DNA from: Xanthomonas arboricola pv. juglandis
Lineage (GTDB): Bacteria; Pseudomonadota; Gammaproteobacteria; Xanthomonadales; Xanthomonadaceae
Length of the DNA: 63,988 bases
Assembly (NCBI RefSeq): GCF_001013475.1
Contig: NZ_JZEF01000002.1
Location: 1 to 63,988 of the forward strand
Direction: 5' to 3'
Shown here: piece by piece, positions 28,838 to 36,640 of the stretch
How the letters are laid out: the number at the start of each line of letters is the position of its first letter
How positions within the stretch are numbered: position 1 is the stretch's first letter
Program-made: the position numbers and the translations under genes
Notes under the pieces: model-generated
The model's database searches: none
The model's input: the letters and a program-made list of their open reading frames with translations, nothing else
Told to the model about the DNA's origin: nothing

Positions 28838-28966
28838 CTACGGCAGCACCTGCCTGAGCGTCTCGATGAATGCACGCAGCCCGGGGGGAATCTGTCGATG
28901 CCCCGGGTCATACAGCACCAGTCCCGGCACCACTGGGCACCATTGCTCGCGCACGCGCGTTGGCCA
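28838..28966 (-). pseudogene. 3' remnant of a LysR-family regulator gene
   Basis: On the minus strand a frame ending at the stop 28838-28840 reads a typical LysR effector-domain C-terminus of about 40 residues, including PGLVLYDPGHRQIPPGLRAF and ending IETLRQVLP. No N-terminal part is present; the upstream sequence is the kptA gene region. This accounts for part of the gap 28633-29025; the rest holds the permease upstream region. Confidence 0.6.
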
Positions 28967-29025
28967 CCTGGATGGGTCAACATTGCCGGCATCACTGGCC
29001 GCAAGGACGCTTCGGGCGCCGCCGC

Positions 29026-29574
29026 ATGAGCAAGCACCACACCGACATCAGCAAGTTCCTCAGTTTCGTGCTGCGCCACGAACCGCAGGCGATAGGACTC
29101 ACGCTCGACTCGGAGGGCTGGGCCGAACTGGACGCGTTGATTGCCGGCGCCCGGGCCCACGGCACCGCGCTCGATCTGGAGCTGATCCAGGCGGTGGTCG
29201 CCGGTAGCGACAAGAAACGCTTTGCGCTGTCTGCCGATGGGCAGCGGATCCGCGCAGTGCAGGGGCATTCCACGCCAGCCGTGGCCTTGCAGCTCGAAGC
29301 CAGGGTGCCGCCCGAGGTGCTGTATCACGGCACCGCCACGCGCTTTCTCGAAGCGATCATGGCCGAGGGCTTGCGCCCCGGCCAGCGCCACCATGTGCAT
29401 CTGTCCGACAACACGCAGACCGCCGCATCGGTGGGGCAGCGCTACGGCGAGCCGGTGGTGTTGCAGGTCGACGCCGGGCGCATGCATCGCGACGGCCTGC
29501 GGTTCTTCCAGGCCGACAACGGCGTCTGGCTCACCGCGCAGGTTCCGGCAGCGTTCTTGACCCGCCCGCGCTGA
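29026..29574 (+). CDS. kptA: RNA 2'-phosphotransferase, KptA/Tpt1 family
   Basis: This 182-residue protein has the whole Tpt1/KptA pattern: KFLSFVLRHEPQAIGL near the start, LYHGTATRFLEAIMAEGL (NAD+ site), RHHVHLSDN and the C-terminal ADNGVWLT. The enzyme removes an internal 2'-phosphate from RNA using NAD+. In eukaryotes it finishes tRNA splicing, while its natural target in bacteria is not settled. It stands alone, with no RtcB or RNA-repair partner in view. The ATG at 29026 gives normal length. Confidence 0.92.
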   Translation: MSKHHTDISKFLSFVLRHEPQAIGLTLDSEGWAELDALIAGARAHGTALDLELIQAVVAGSDKKRFALSADGQRIRAVQGHSTPAVALQLEARVPPEVLYHGTATRFLEAIMAEGLRPGQRHHVHLSDNTQTAASVGQRYGEPVVLQVDAGRMHRDGLRFFQADNGVWLTAQVPAAFLTRPR

Positions 29575-29764
29575 GCTGACGCAAAGCAGGCCTGCCACCG
29601 CCTGCCGGCCACCGGCAGCGGTGCGCGGTGCCGGCCAGCACCTGGGCCGGCATGGATACGCGTAGACGCCGGACGCATCCCCCTTCACGGCCCCCATGCC
29701 GCCCGCCTTGCCAGAATGCCGGCCGCTTGGGGCTGTCGATGGCAGGGGAACCGGAGTTGGATGC

Positions 29765-31030
29765 ATGACATGGATCATCGTGGCCACGGTCGTCACCACG
29801 CTGGTGGTGGGGCTGCTGCTGCTCAACTTCGCCACGCCCGAGAAAAAGCTCGAGCACATCCCCAGCCATTGCTACGACGTCGCCGACCCGCAGTTCAAAC
29901 GCGAGATGTCGGTGTTGCTGGGTCCGGCGATCCTGCCCGGCAACAAGATCCAGGTGCTGCATAACGGCAGCGAGATCTTCCCGGCGATGCTGGCCGCCAT
30001 CCGCAGCGCGCAACGCACCATCACCTTCGAAACCTATATCTACTGGTCGGGCGAGATTGGCCGCGAGTTCAGCCAGGCGCTGTCCGAGCGTGCGCGTGCC
30101 GGGGTCAAGGTGCGCGTCACCATCGACTGGGGCGGCAGCCTGAAGATGGATGCCTCGCTGGTGCAGGACATGACCGACGCCGGGGTGGAGGTGCATCGCT
30201 ACCGCCCGCTGACCTGGTACAACCTGCACCGCGTCAATAACCGCACCCATCGCAAGCTGCTGGTGATCGATGGCCGCATCGGCTTCACCGGCGGCGTCGG
30301 CGTGGCCGACCAGTGGATGGGCGATGCGCAGGACCCGGAGCACTGGCGCGACTCGCATTACCGCATCGAAGGCCCGGTGGTGGCGCAGGTGCAGGCCGCC
30401 TTCAACGACAACTGGATCAAGACAACCGGCCGCGTGCTCAACGGCGCCGAGTACTACCCCGAGCTGGCACCGGCCGGCGACAGCGACGCGCAGCTGTTCG
30501 TGGCCTCGCCCGCCGGCGGCAGCGAGAGCATGCACCTGATGTATCTGATCGCCATTGCCGCGGCGCGCAGCTCCATCGACCTGGCCGCCGCCTACTTCGT
30601 GCCGGATGCGCTGATCACCCGCTCGCTGCTGGAAGCGCGTGCGCGCGGCGTGCGCATCCGCGTGCTGCTGCCGGGCAAGCATATCGATGCGGTCTCGGTG
30701 CGGCTGGCCTCCAAGGCCAGCTGGGAGCCGCTGCTGCAGGCCGGCATCGCCATCCACGAATTCCTGCCCACCATGCTGCACACCAAGCTGCTGATCATCG
30801 ACGGCCTGCTGGTCTCGGTGGGCTCGACCAACTTCGACATCCGCTCGTTCCGCCTCAACGACGAGGCCAGCCTGAATGTCTACGACCGTGACCTGGCCGC
30901 GCAGATGACCGAGGTGTTCGAGCGCGACCTGCAACGGGCCGAGCTGTACACGCTGGAGCGCTGGCGCAAGCGGCCGCTGCGGCAGAAGCTGGGCGAGAAG
31001 CTGGTGGTCCCGTTCCGCTCGCAGGTGTAG
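29765..31030 (+). CDS. Cardiolipin synthase, phospholipase D family
   Basis: This 421-residue membrane enzyme has one N-terminal helix (residues 3-21) and two HKD motifs: HRKLLVIDGRIGFTGG in the first half and HTKLLIIDGLLVSVGS in the second. Together they form the phosphatidyl-transfer active site that joins phosphatidylglycerols into cardiolipin. Length and the single helix are nearer ClsB/ClsC-type enzymes than ClsA. The ATG at 29765 precedes the helix directly; the frame opens earlier without conservation. Confidence 0.9.
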   Translation: MTWIIVATVVTTLVVGLLLLNFATPEKKLEHIPSHCYDVADPQFKREMSVLLGPAILPGNKIQVLHNGSEIFPAMLAAIRSAQRTITFETYIYWSGEIGREFSQALSERARAGVKVRVTIDWGGSLKMDASLVQDMTDAGVEVHRYRPLTWYNLHRVNNRTHRKLLVIDGRIGFTGGVGVADQWMGDAQDPEHWRDSHYRIEGPVVAQVQAAFNDNWIKTTGRVLNGAEYYPELAPAGDSDAQLFVASPAGGSESMHLMYLIAIAAARSSIDLAAAYFVPDALITRSLLEARARGVRIRVLLPGKHIDAVSVRLASKASWEPLLQAGIAIHEFLPTMLHTKLLIIDGLLVSVGSTNFDIRSFRLNDEASLNVYDRDLAAQMTEVFERDLQRAELYTLERWRKRPLRQKLGEKLVVPFRSQV

Positions 31031-31070
31031 GCAACGGCCTTCCCCCACCTGGCAGTGAGCGCACCCGCGC

Positions 31071-31586
31071 TCAGCGCTGCACGGCCTGCAGCCGCAGCTG
31101 GCGCAGCCGCCACCACAGCCCGCCAACGTGCACCAGCGAGTACAGCACCAGCGCTGCGGCAATGCCCAGCGTCAACGGGCTGGCCTGCGAGCCGGCCGCC
31201 GCCGCGCCCGCGCTGAAGGCGCCATCGGCCCAGCGCCAGGCCAGGCGCCCGAGCAGCACCAGCGTCAGGCCGCCGCCGATCCATGGATTGGGCGTATACC
31301 AGCCGCGCCCTTCCACCCATTCGGCATGCGTGTAGCGCAGCGACAGCGCGCCCAGCCCGATACCGATCAGCGTTCCCACGGCGATCCCTGGCCGAACCTG
31401 CGGCAAGCCATACACCGCAAACGCCAGCGCTGCCGCCGCAATGACCAGCACCACGCTACGCACAGCCGTGCTCACCGGCTTCCACGGCTGGCGGCCGAAG
31501 CTGCGCCGGATGCGCCGGTAGTAGAGCAAGGCGATGGCCGCCATCGACAGATACGGCGTCAGCGGTGCGATGGCAGCAGCGGGCAT
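31071..31586 (-). CDS. Conserved multi-pass membrane protein, CcdC/DUF1453-like
   Basis: The 171-residue protein has about five hydrophobic helices, an RRIRRSFGRQPW cytoplasmic loop after the first, and a C-terminal basic tail. The pattern resembles CcdC-like DUF1453 proteins, but the match is from general layout and no function follows. The ATG at 31586 is chosen as the first codon before the first helix. It converges on the cardiolipin synthase gene. Confidence 0.6.
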   Translation of the reverse strand: MPAAAIAPLTPYLSMAAIALLYYRRIRRSFGRQPWKPVSTAVRSVVLVIAAAALAFAVYGLPQVRPGIAVGTLIGIGLGALSLRYTHAEWVEGRGWYTPNPWIGGGLTLVLLGRLAWRWADGAFSAGAAAAGSQASPLTLGIAAALVLYSLVHVGGLWWRLRQLRLQAVQR

Positions 31587-31853
31587 GGCGATTCCTTTGC
31601 GGGGTGAGGTGACCAACGCAGAATGAAACCGGCCCCCGTAACGAACAAGGTGCCAAGTGTCACTTTCTGCGCGCACAGGCGGGTTGCCCGGGCGGCCACC
31701 GCCGCGCGGCAACCGCGACAGGCGCCAGCGTTCGCGCAGGACCGGCCTGCCTGCCACCGCCGGTGAACGCCCCAGCCGCGCGCCAGCCATTGCCACACGC
31801 GAAGCGGAGCCGCACGGGTAGACTTGCCGGCAGAGTTCTCCCACCGCAGTGCC

Positions 31854-32060
31854 ATGTCCGCCATCAAGCAAGAAGCCCGCACGCTGATCGACACGCTGCC
31901 CGAGACGGCAGGATGGGACGACGTGGTTCGCGTCGTGGACGCCGCCAGCTTCGAGGCCGCCGTGCTGGACGGCATGGCCGCAGCGGATCAGGGCGCCTTT
32001 GCCGCGCCGGCACAGGTGAGCGCACTGTTCGCCAGATGGGGCGTTGATGTTGCGGCGTGA
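31854..32060 (+). CDS. Antitoxin of a ParE/RelE-type toxin-antitoxin pair
   Basis: This 68-residue acidic protein (MSAIKQEARTLIDTLPETAG at its start) overlaps the following toxin start by 14 bp. Small acidic proteins of this kind precede RelE/ParE toxins in many Proteobacteria; they bind and block the toxin and repress the operon. The family is inferred from size, composition and position. Confidence 0.7.
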   Translation: MSAIKQEARTLIDTLPETAGWDDVVRVVDAASFEAAVLDGMAAADQGAFAAPAQVSALFARWGVDVAA

Positions 32061-33159
32061 CTGGACCGTCCCGGCCGCCAGGCAACTCGCACACGCCCAG
32101 GATCACTACCACGCGCTCAACCCGACCGCCGCCGCCGCGATGGCGCGGCAGGTGCTGGAAGCCACCCGCACCCTGGCCGAGCAACCCGGCCGCGGCCGCG
32201 CCGGCCGCGTTGCCGGCACCCGCGAATGGGTGGTCAAGCAAACGCCCTACGTGCTGGTCTACCGCGTGCGCGACGACGCGCTGCAGCTGTTGCACGTCCG
32301 CCTGGAGACGCAGGACTGGCTGCCGCGCACCGAGCCACTGATCGAACGCATCGAGCCCTGGATCGCCGCGCTGATCAGCGCCCTGCTGCATGTGCTGATG
32401 CTGCTGATCCTGCTGTCGGCCTCCACACCCACCATGACACCGCCGCAGGGCTCGGCCAGCGGCGGCCGCACCAAGGTGGATTTTGTCGGCGACACCTCCA
32501 CGCCCGAGCAACCCACGCCCTCGCCGACACCGACTCCGCCGTCGCAAACGCCCGCGCCCGTGCAACCGCCGCCGGCCGCCTCGCCGGTGCAGTCCACCCT
32601 GGTCAAGACTGCCAAGAACCCGATCCCGCCGGCAGGCAACACCCGCCGCGGCGGCCTGGTCGAGCAGCGCCAGACGCAACCGGTGCAGCGCCCCACCCCG
32701 CCGCAACCGCCGGCAGAACCCTCCTCGCCGCCGCAGCGCCGCCCCGAAACCTGGACCGGCCGCCCACCCGGCATGCTCGAAGAAGAAGCCGATGCCGCCG
32801 AAGACGGCATGTCCAACACGCCCACCATCAGCGAAGGCCGCCGCCGCGACCGCAACAACGCCCAACCCAGCATGGATGTGGGCGGCTACCAGGTCTATTA
32901 CGAAGTGCGCAGCGAAACCCAGCTGCGCAATTGGCGCGACCAGGGCATGAAAGAAGTGGCCATCATCCTGCCCGGCACCCAGTACCGCATGGTCTGCCCG
33001 CTGGAAGTCGCGCTCAAGCGCGGCTCCAGCAAATGCCGCCTGCTGCCGCCGGACTCGCCGGAACTCAAAGACATCGGCGATGCCCGCGAGGTCATCAACA
33101 TGATGGAGGTCTACAAGCAAGGCGAGCCGGTATGGCGCGGGCCCGGGCCGTATCGGTGA
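32047..33159 (+). CDS. ParE/RelE-like toxin fused in frame to a TonB-like proline-rich membrane protein
   Basis: The 370-residue frame holds two parts normally separate. Residues 1-95 are a complete ParE/RelE toxin with RDWTVPAARQLAHAQDHY, the central GRAGRVAGTREWVV and a closing YVLVYRVRDDALQLLHV. Residues about 104-124 are a membrane helix (ALISALLHVLMLLILL), then a long Pro/Thr/Gln-rich stretch (about 140-240) and a globular C-terminal domain with two Cys (MVCPLEV and SKCRLLP). The joint (near 32,326) is where a ParE protein usually stops, so lost stop and start codons are likely. The second part is TonB-like in layout only. ATG at 32047 is preferred to TTG at 32044. Confidence 0.75.
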   Translation: MLRRDWTVPAARQLAHAQDHYHALNPTAAAAMARQVLEATRTLAEQPGRGRAGRVAGTREWVVKQTPYVLVYRVRDDALQLLHVRLETQDWLPRTEPLIERIEPWIAALISALLHVLMLLILLSASTPTMTPPQGSASGGRTKVDFVGDTSTPEQPTPSPTPTPPSQTPAPVQPPPAASPVQSTLVKTAKNPIPPAGNTRRGGLVEQRQTQPVQRPTPPQPPAEPSSPPQRRPETWTGRPPGMLEEEADAAEDGMSNTPTISEGRRRDRNNAQPSMDVGGYQVYYEVRSETQLRNWRDQGMKEVAIILPGTQYRMVCPLEVALKRGSSKCRLLPPDSPELKDIGDAREVINMMEVYKQGEPVWRGPGPYR

Positions 33160-33292
33160 GTGGAGGGGCCAGGTTGACCCCGGGTCTCACTTACTGCTTG
33201 TGCGGGGATGACTGCTTCGATACCGGGTGACGTTGTTTGAGTGCCTGCACTTTCCTGAAGTGCAAGCAACCTGATTCCTGCGCGAGGGCGAC

Positions 33293-33385
33293 ATGCCTTC
33301 TTTCACCGTCCGCAATATCCCCGACGGCGTGCATCGCGCGATCCGCGCGAGGGCTGCACTGCACGGCCGCAGCACCGAGCCGAAC
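33293..33385 (+). pseudogene. Remnant of a FitA/StbC-like antitoxin gene
   Basis: The first 31 codons read MPSFTVRNIPDGVHRAIRAR and then AALHGRSTEPN, the start of the ribbon-helix-helix FitA antitoxins that pair with VapC/PIN toxins. After STE the frame diverges and runs into the antisense of the next gene, with no C-terminal part and no PIN toxin. It accounts for the middle of the gap 33160-33436. Confidence 0.6.
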
Positions 33386-33436
33386 GAGCCGAAGCTGCCT
33401 TCGGCGCGTTCGTCGATTACCCGGCGGTTGCAGGCA

Positions 33437-33997
33437 TCAGCGGCCCTGGTCTTTGCCCAGTTTGGTACCCAGTGCTCCCTTGAACGGCGCCGGATTGCTG
33501 GTCACCAGGCAGTTGTAGGTCTTGTCGCTGTTGAGAACCAGCACGGACGACTGCGGCCCCTTAAAGTCCAGCCCGACCGAGAACAGCACATAGGTGTTAG
33601 GCAGCGCGCTCGGCCGAAACGCACCGAAGGCATACTCCCCGGACAAGCCCAACGGTGCCAGCGGTATCGTCACCGTCATCGGCTGCGTGCCCCCAGGCGA
33701 TGGCAGCGACGAGGACGCAGACATCATCTTGGACTGCACGTCGATGGAGTACTTGGTGGTAACCGCCGAGCCCAGGTACTTGGAACCCGGTGCGGAAACC
33801 TGCTTGCGACAGGCCGCAATGTCTTCGGGCTTCTGATCTTGCTGGCCCGTCTGCAGCGTGGCAAAGACATAGCTCAGCGTGACCGTATCCGCCCCGGTGA
33901 CCGGTGCGGCAACGGCAGCGTCCATGCACAACGCGGCCACGACGAGTGAGAGGCCGCAGGCCGCAAGCGCACCGCGATAGCTGGTTTTACGTTTCAT
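33437..33997 (-). CDS. Secreted hypothetical protein
   Basis: This 186-residue protein has a clear signal peptide (MKRKTSYRGALAACGLSLVV, cleaved near AVAAP at about 31). The mature part is soluble, with two Cys that could form a disulfide (in AACRKQV and TYNCLVT). I recognise no family. The ATG at 33997 is chosen for the signal peptide, with GGGAACGA upstream as ribosome site. Confidence 0.65.
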   Translation of the reverse strand: MKRKTSYRGALAACGLSLVVAALCMDAAVAAPVTGADTVTLSYVFATLQTGQQDQKPEDIAACRKQVSAPGSKYLGSAVTTKYSIDVQSKMMSASSSLPSPGGTQPMTVTIPLAPLGLSGEYAFGAFRPSALPNTYVLFSVGLDFKGPQSSVLVLNSDKTYNCLVTSNPAPFKGALGTKLGKDQGR

Positions 33998-34622
33998 TTC
34001 GATCGTTCCCTGGTGTGTGATGCAAGGTTTTGGCAGCGGCTGTACGCGCGGCTGCCGCTTGCGCCTTGAATGGACATTCGCAACGGCACCTGTGCATAAC
34101 GTCAAGCGGCAGATGATCGATTGCGTACGATGACGACATGCGTGTGTGCGGCAGCGCCACACCTACGCCACCCAGCTGGCCACGCCGCTGGTGGGTTCAT
34201 CGTTGAAGACCAAGACCTCGCAAACCCGGCAAATCGTCTCAACAACGTCGTTGCGTGATGCAGTTTGGAATTCGGAAGCGAATACGGCGCTGTCCACGGC
34301 TCACGTCAAGCATCAGTCGAGGCAAAGCGGCTATTTGAAGCGCTTGGGGGCTTGCAACTTCCAGTAACGCCACTGAAGTGTGGTCGCCTACTTGAAGAGG
34401 CGTGGATTGCAGGAATATCCCAATGCATACATTTGGATGTGGCACAAAATGGATCGCCTGGGCAGCCCTGACGATCCAACTCAGCTATTCATCAACCATG
34501 GGAAGCTTGTAGTACGCTGGTATCGTCTGCACGGAAGGAGTGTTGATGTACCAGCCTGCCTGGGAAGGCTCAGGACCGCGCGGACATTCTATTCAAGTGA
34601 TTGGTTGTATCAGGAGATCGCC
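33998..34622. other. Intergenic region with possible coding debris
   Basis: G+C drops below that of the flanks. A plus-strand frame from about 34,389 to the lipoprotein start reads plausible protein (for example RGLQEYPNAYIWMWHKMDRL and LFINHGKLVVRWYRLHG) but has no start signal or family. A further frame near 34,300 contains KRLFEALGGLQLPV. These may be scraps of older accessory genes. The region should also hold the promoter of the lipoprotein-effector pair. Confidence 0.35.
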
Positions 34623-35060
34623 ATGCCACGCATCGTGCTAAACGGGTGGGCCGCAACGCTTGCACTTACCGGGCTTGCGGTGCTCCCGCTTTCATCCTGC
34701 GCCAATGCAGATACTGCACGTACCGCTTCGACACAGGAAGACACCATGAAATCAGGAGCCAGCCCAATGCTTGAAGAGATTTATGCATCAAAAAAGCCCG
34801 TTCGATTCGAACAGGTCGACGTTAGTAGCATCGTTGCCAAGTACGTTCCTCTGGGAACAACAAAGTTGGTGGTGCTGGAGACGTTTAGCAAATCTCCAAC
34901 GTCAAAAATTGTTGAAGACACCCCAGGCAAGGTGGTCGTCAGGGACAATAAGGGGCAGGCAATGCTTGATCCAGATGCACGTTCCGTTGTGATGACTTTT
35001 TCTTTGGATGCCGACGGCAAGGTGACACACGTCGACGCCGTCCACATCAAGAATCAGTAA
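34623..35060 (+). CDS. Putative immunity lipoprotein (X-Tfi-like) for the effector downstream
   Basis: This 145-residue protein has a lipoprotein signal ending LAVLPLSSC (lipobox Cys at 23) and a small periplasmic domain. It lies 16 bp upstream of a XVIPCD effector gene in the same direction. In Xanthomonas, antibacterial T4SS effectors are encoded right beside periplasmic lipoproteins that neutralise them, so immunity is the likely role. The ATG at 34623 directly precedes the signal peptide. Confidence 0.72.
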   Translation: MPRIVLNGWAATLALTGLAVLPLSSCANADTARTASTQEDTMKSGASPMLEEIYASKKPVRFEQVDVSSIVAKYVPLGTTKLVVLETFSKSPTSKIVEDTPGKVVVRDNKGQAMLDPDARSVVMTFSLDADGKVTHVDAVHIKNQ

Positions 35061-35076
35061 GCCAACGGAGACCATC

Positions 35077-36010
35077 ATGGACGAGAAGATTGAAGTTGGA
35101 TATCGCAACATCGGGTCTGCGCTGGGCAAGGAGTACCATCACAAATTCCTTACTCTACACCGATAAAGAGGGCAACCAGCACACCATCAGCGGCTGGACC
35201 GGCGATGAGCAACCTGGATTGCCGTATGGCCGGATGCACGTTGAGACTAATCTGCCCTACAACCGGGCCAACCCCGATCATCGCGACAATCCGAATGCGG
35301 TTGGACAAAAGCAATATCGCGAAGAGATCACACACGGTGCGGACTTGTCGGGAACCTGGGCACGCATGGTCGCCAATGCCAAGAGCAAGGATGACAAGTA
35401 TCCCTACGATCCCCAGTTGCAAAACTCCAACACACTGGCCGATAGCGTTCTGCGGGATGTACGCCTTCCGGAACCAAAGAACGATGGCGTTTTCGGCCAC
35501 TGGGCGCCTGCATCGGGACGACAGCTCGACGAATCGATCCAGCCCTCGGTGCCAGGATTAGGTAACTCAGGACGTACCTTCAGCGCAGGCGGAGCACCCC
35601 TCGATCCGCATCAGGAAGCGCGGCTACGCGATGACCCATTGTTCAAGCAAGCCTTGGCGGGGCTCGATAAGCTCGGCCCGGATGCAGGCGTCTACACCAA
35701 TCAGCAAGACAAGGAACGCATTGCCGGTGCCCTGGCGGTCCAGGCCAAACTCAATCGCCCGCCGCTGCCCGAGATCCAGGACGTTATTCCGAATCACACA
35801 AACGGCAATATTTTCGCGACGTACAAGAATCCAGGAAATGACATGGATGTATTACGCACGCACGTAGATAAAGCCGAAGCCGTCAAGCAGCCCTTGGCCG
35901 AGAACCTGCAGAAGCTCGAAGTTGCCAATCAACAGACCATGCAAGCGTCTACGCAGGAGGCATCACGCGCAGTGGACCAACCAAGTCATGGTGCGCTTGG
36001 AATGCGGTGA
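35077..36010 (+). pseudogene. XVIPCD-type T4SS effector (X-Tfe-like), frameshifted near the N-terminus
   Basis: From ATG 35077 the frame reads MDEKIEVGYRNIGSALGKEY, then meets a stop at 35164. Removing one base near 35,151 joins it to the long frame to 36010, giving KFLLYTDKEGNQHTISGWTG and about 311 residues in all. The enzymatic half (about 1-165) has no family I can name; it has HTISGWTG, NLPYNRANPDH and NSNTLADSVLRD. Residues about 185-311 match the XVIPCD secretion domain: LFKQALAGLDKL, GALAVQAKLN, DVIPNHTNGNIFA, THVDKAEAVKQPLAENL and a Gln-rich tail. One inserted base is the simplest cause, whether real or a sequencing fault. Confidence 0.72.
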
Positions 36011-36019
36011 ACAGAAATT

Positions 36020-36295
36020 GGGAATGCAGTCGTATCGCCTTGCTCCCGCAGCTCGCCGCCGCGGCGCTCTCCCAGCCACAGTTCCAGGCTGCGTGGCGCA
36101 TCGGCGCTGATCACTTGGATCGCTCATCTACCGGGTCCGGCAGGTCCGGCCGGACCTGGATGCCCAATTGCCGCAACAGCTCGGACATCCGGCCTAGTTG
36201 CACAGCGACCTGGCCGCCTGCCGCAAGCCTTCCGCATTGCGGACTGGGCGGATATAGGCGTCGATGTCGGATGCTCGGTCGATTGGGATGCGCAT
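36020..36295 (-). pseudogene. Remnant of a hipBA-like toxin-antitoxin locus
   Basis: On the minus strand from ATG 36295 the frame reads MRIPIDRASDIDAYIRPVRN and EGLRQAA, like HipB HTH antitoxins. A one-base shift near 36,210 is needed to reach the C-terminus SELLRQLGIQVRPDLPDP, ending at 36111. The core helix-turn-helix is missing between them. An overlapping GTG at 36114 starts a HipA-like N-terminus (SADAPRSLELWLGERRGGEL) that ends within 40 codons at the effector gene. Both genes look dead. Confidence 0.45.
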
Positions 36296-36640
36296 GGCGG
36301 TGATCGAATCTAAAGCGGGCTTTAGATTATTCCGGCAGTCAACAGGTATAAGCGAAGTCTGAAGCCGACATTAGATTCGCTGTCCGTCAGACATTTACCG
36401 GGATGAAACTGACGCTGGCGTTCGTTTTGGTTACTTGGCGCTGGCCCAGCTTCACGTTACCGCTCGCGGCACCGTGCGGAGTCTGTGTCGCGTCCGGTTG
36501 ATGATGTGAGCGCTGGAGCGGGCAGATCGGATACGGTGACCAGACCTCGCGATGGCGGCGCACGGCCGGCCGGGAACTGGCTACAGTCTGCACAGGGCCG
36601 TGTGCGCCCGCTCCATCCACCTGCGTTCCCAAGGATCTGC
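36296..36640. other. Intergenic region before the esterase gene
   Basis: No gene is supported. An AT-richer stretch with TAAAGCGGGCTTTAGATTA (36311-36329), in which AAAGC-GGGC-TTTA is a small dyad, sits upstream. The final 15 bases carry AAGGATCTGC as the ribosome site of the esterase at 36641. Confidence 0.3.

Noticed and set aside
34141..34230. An integrase-like string (RQRHTYATQLA)
   Set aside because: Only a few residues look like the tyrosine recombinase His-x-x-Arg region; no catalytic Arg or Tyr follows.
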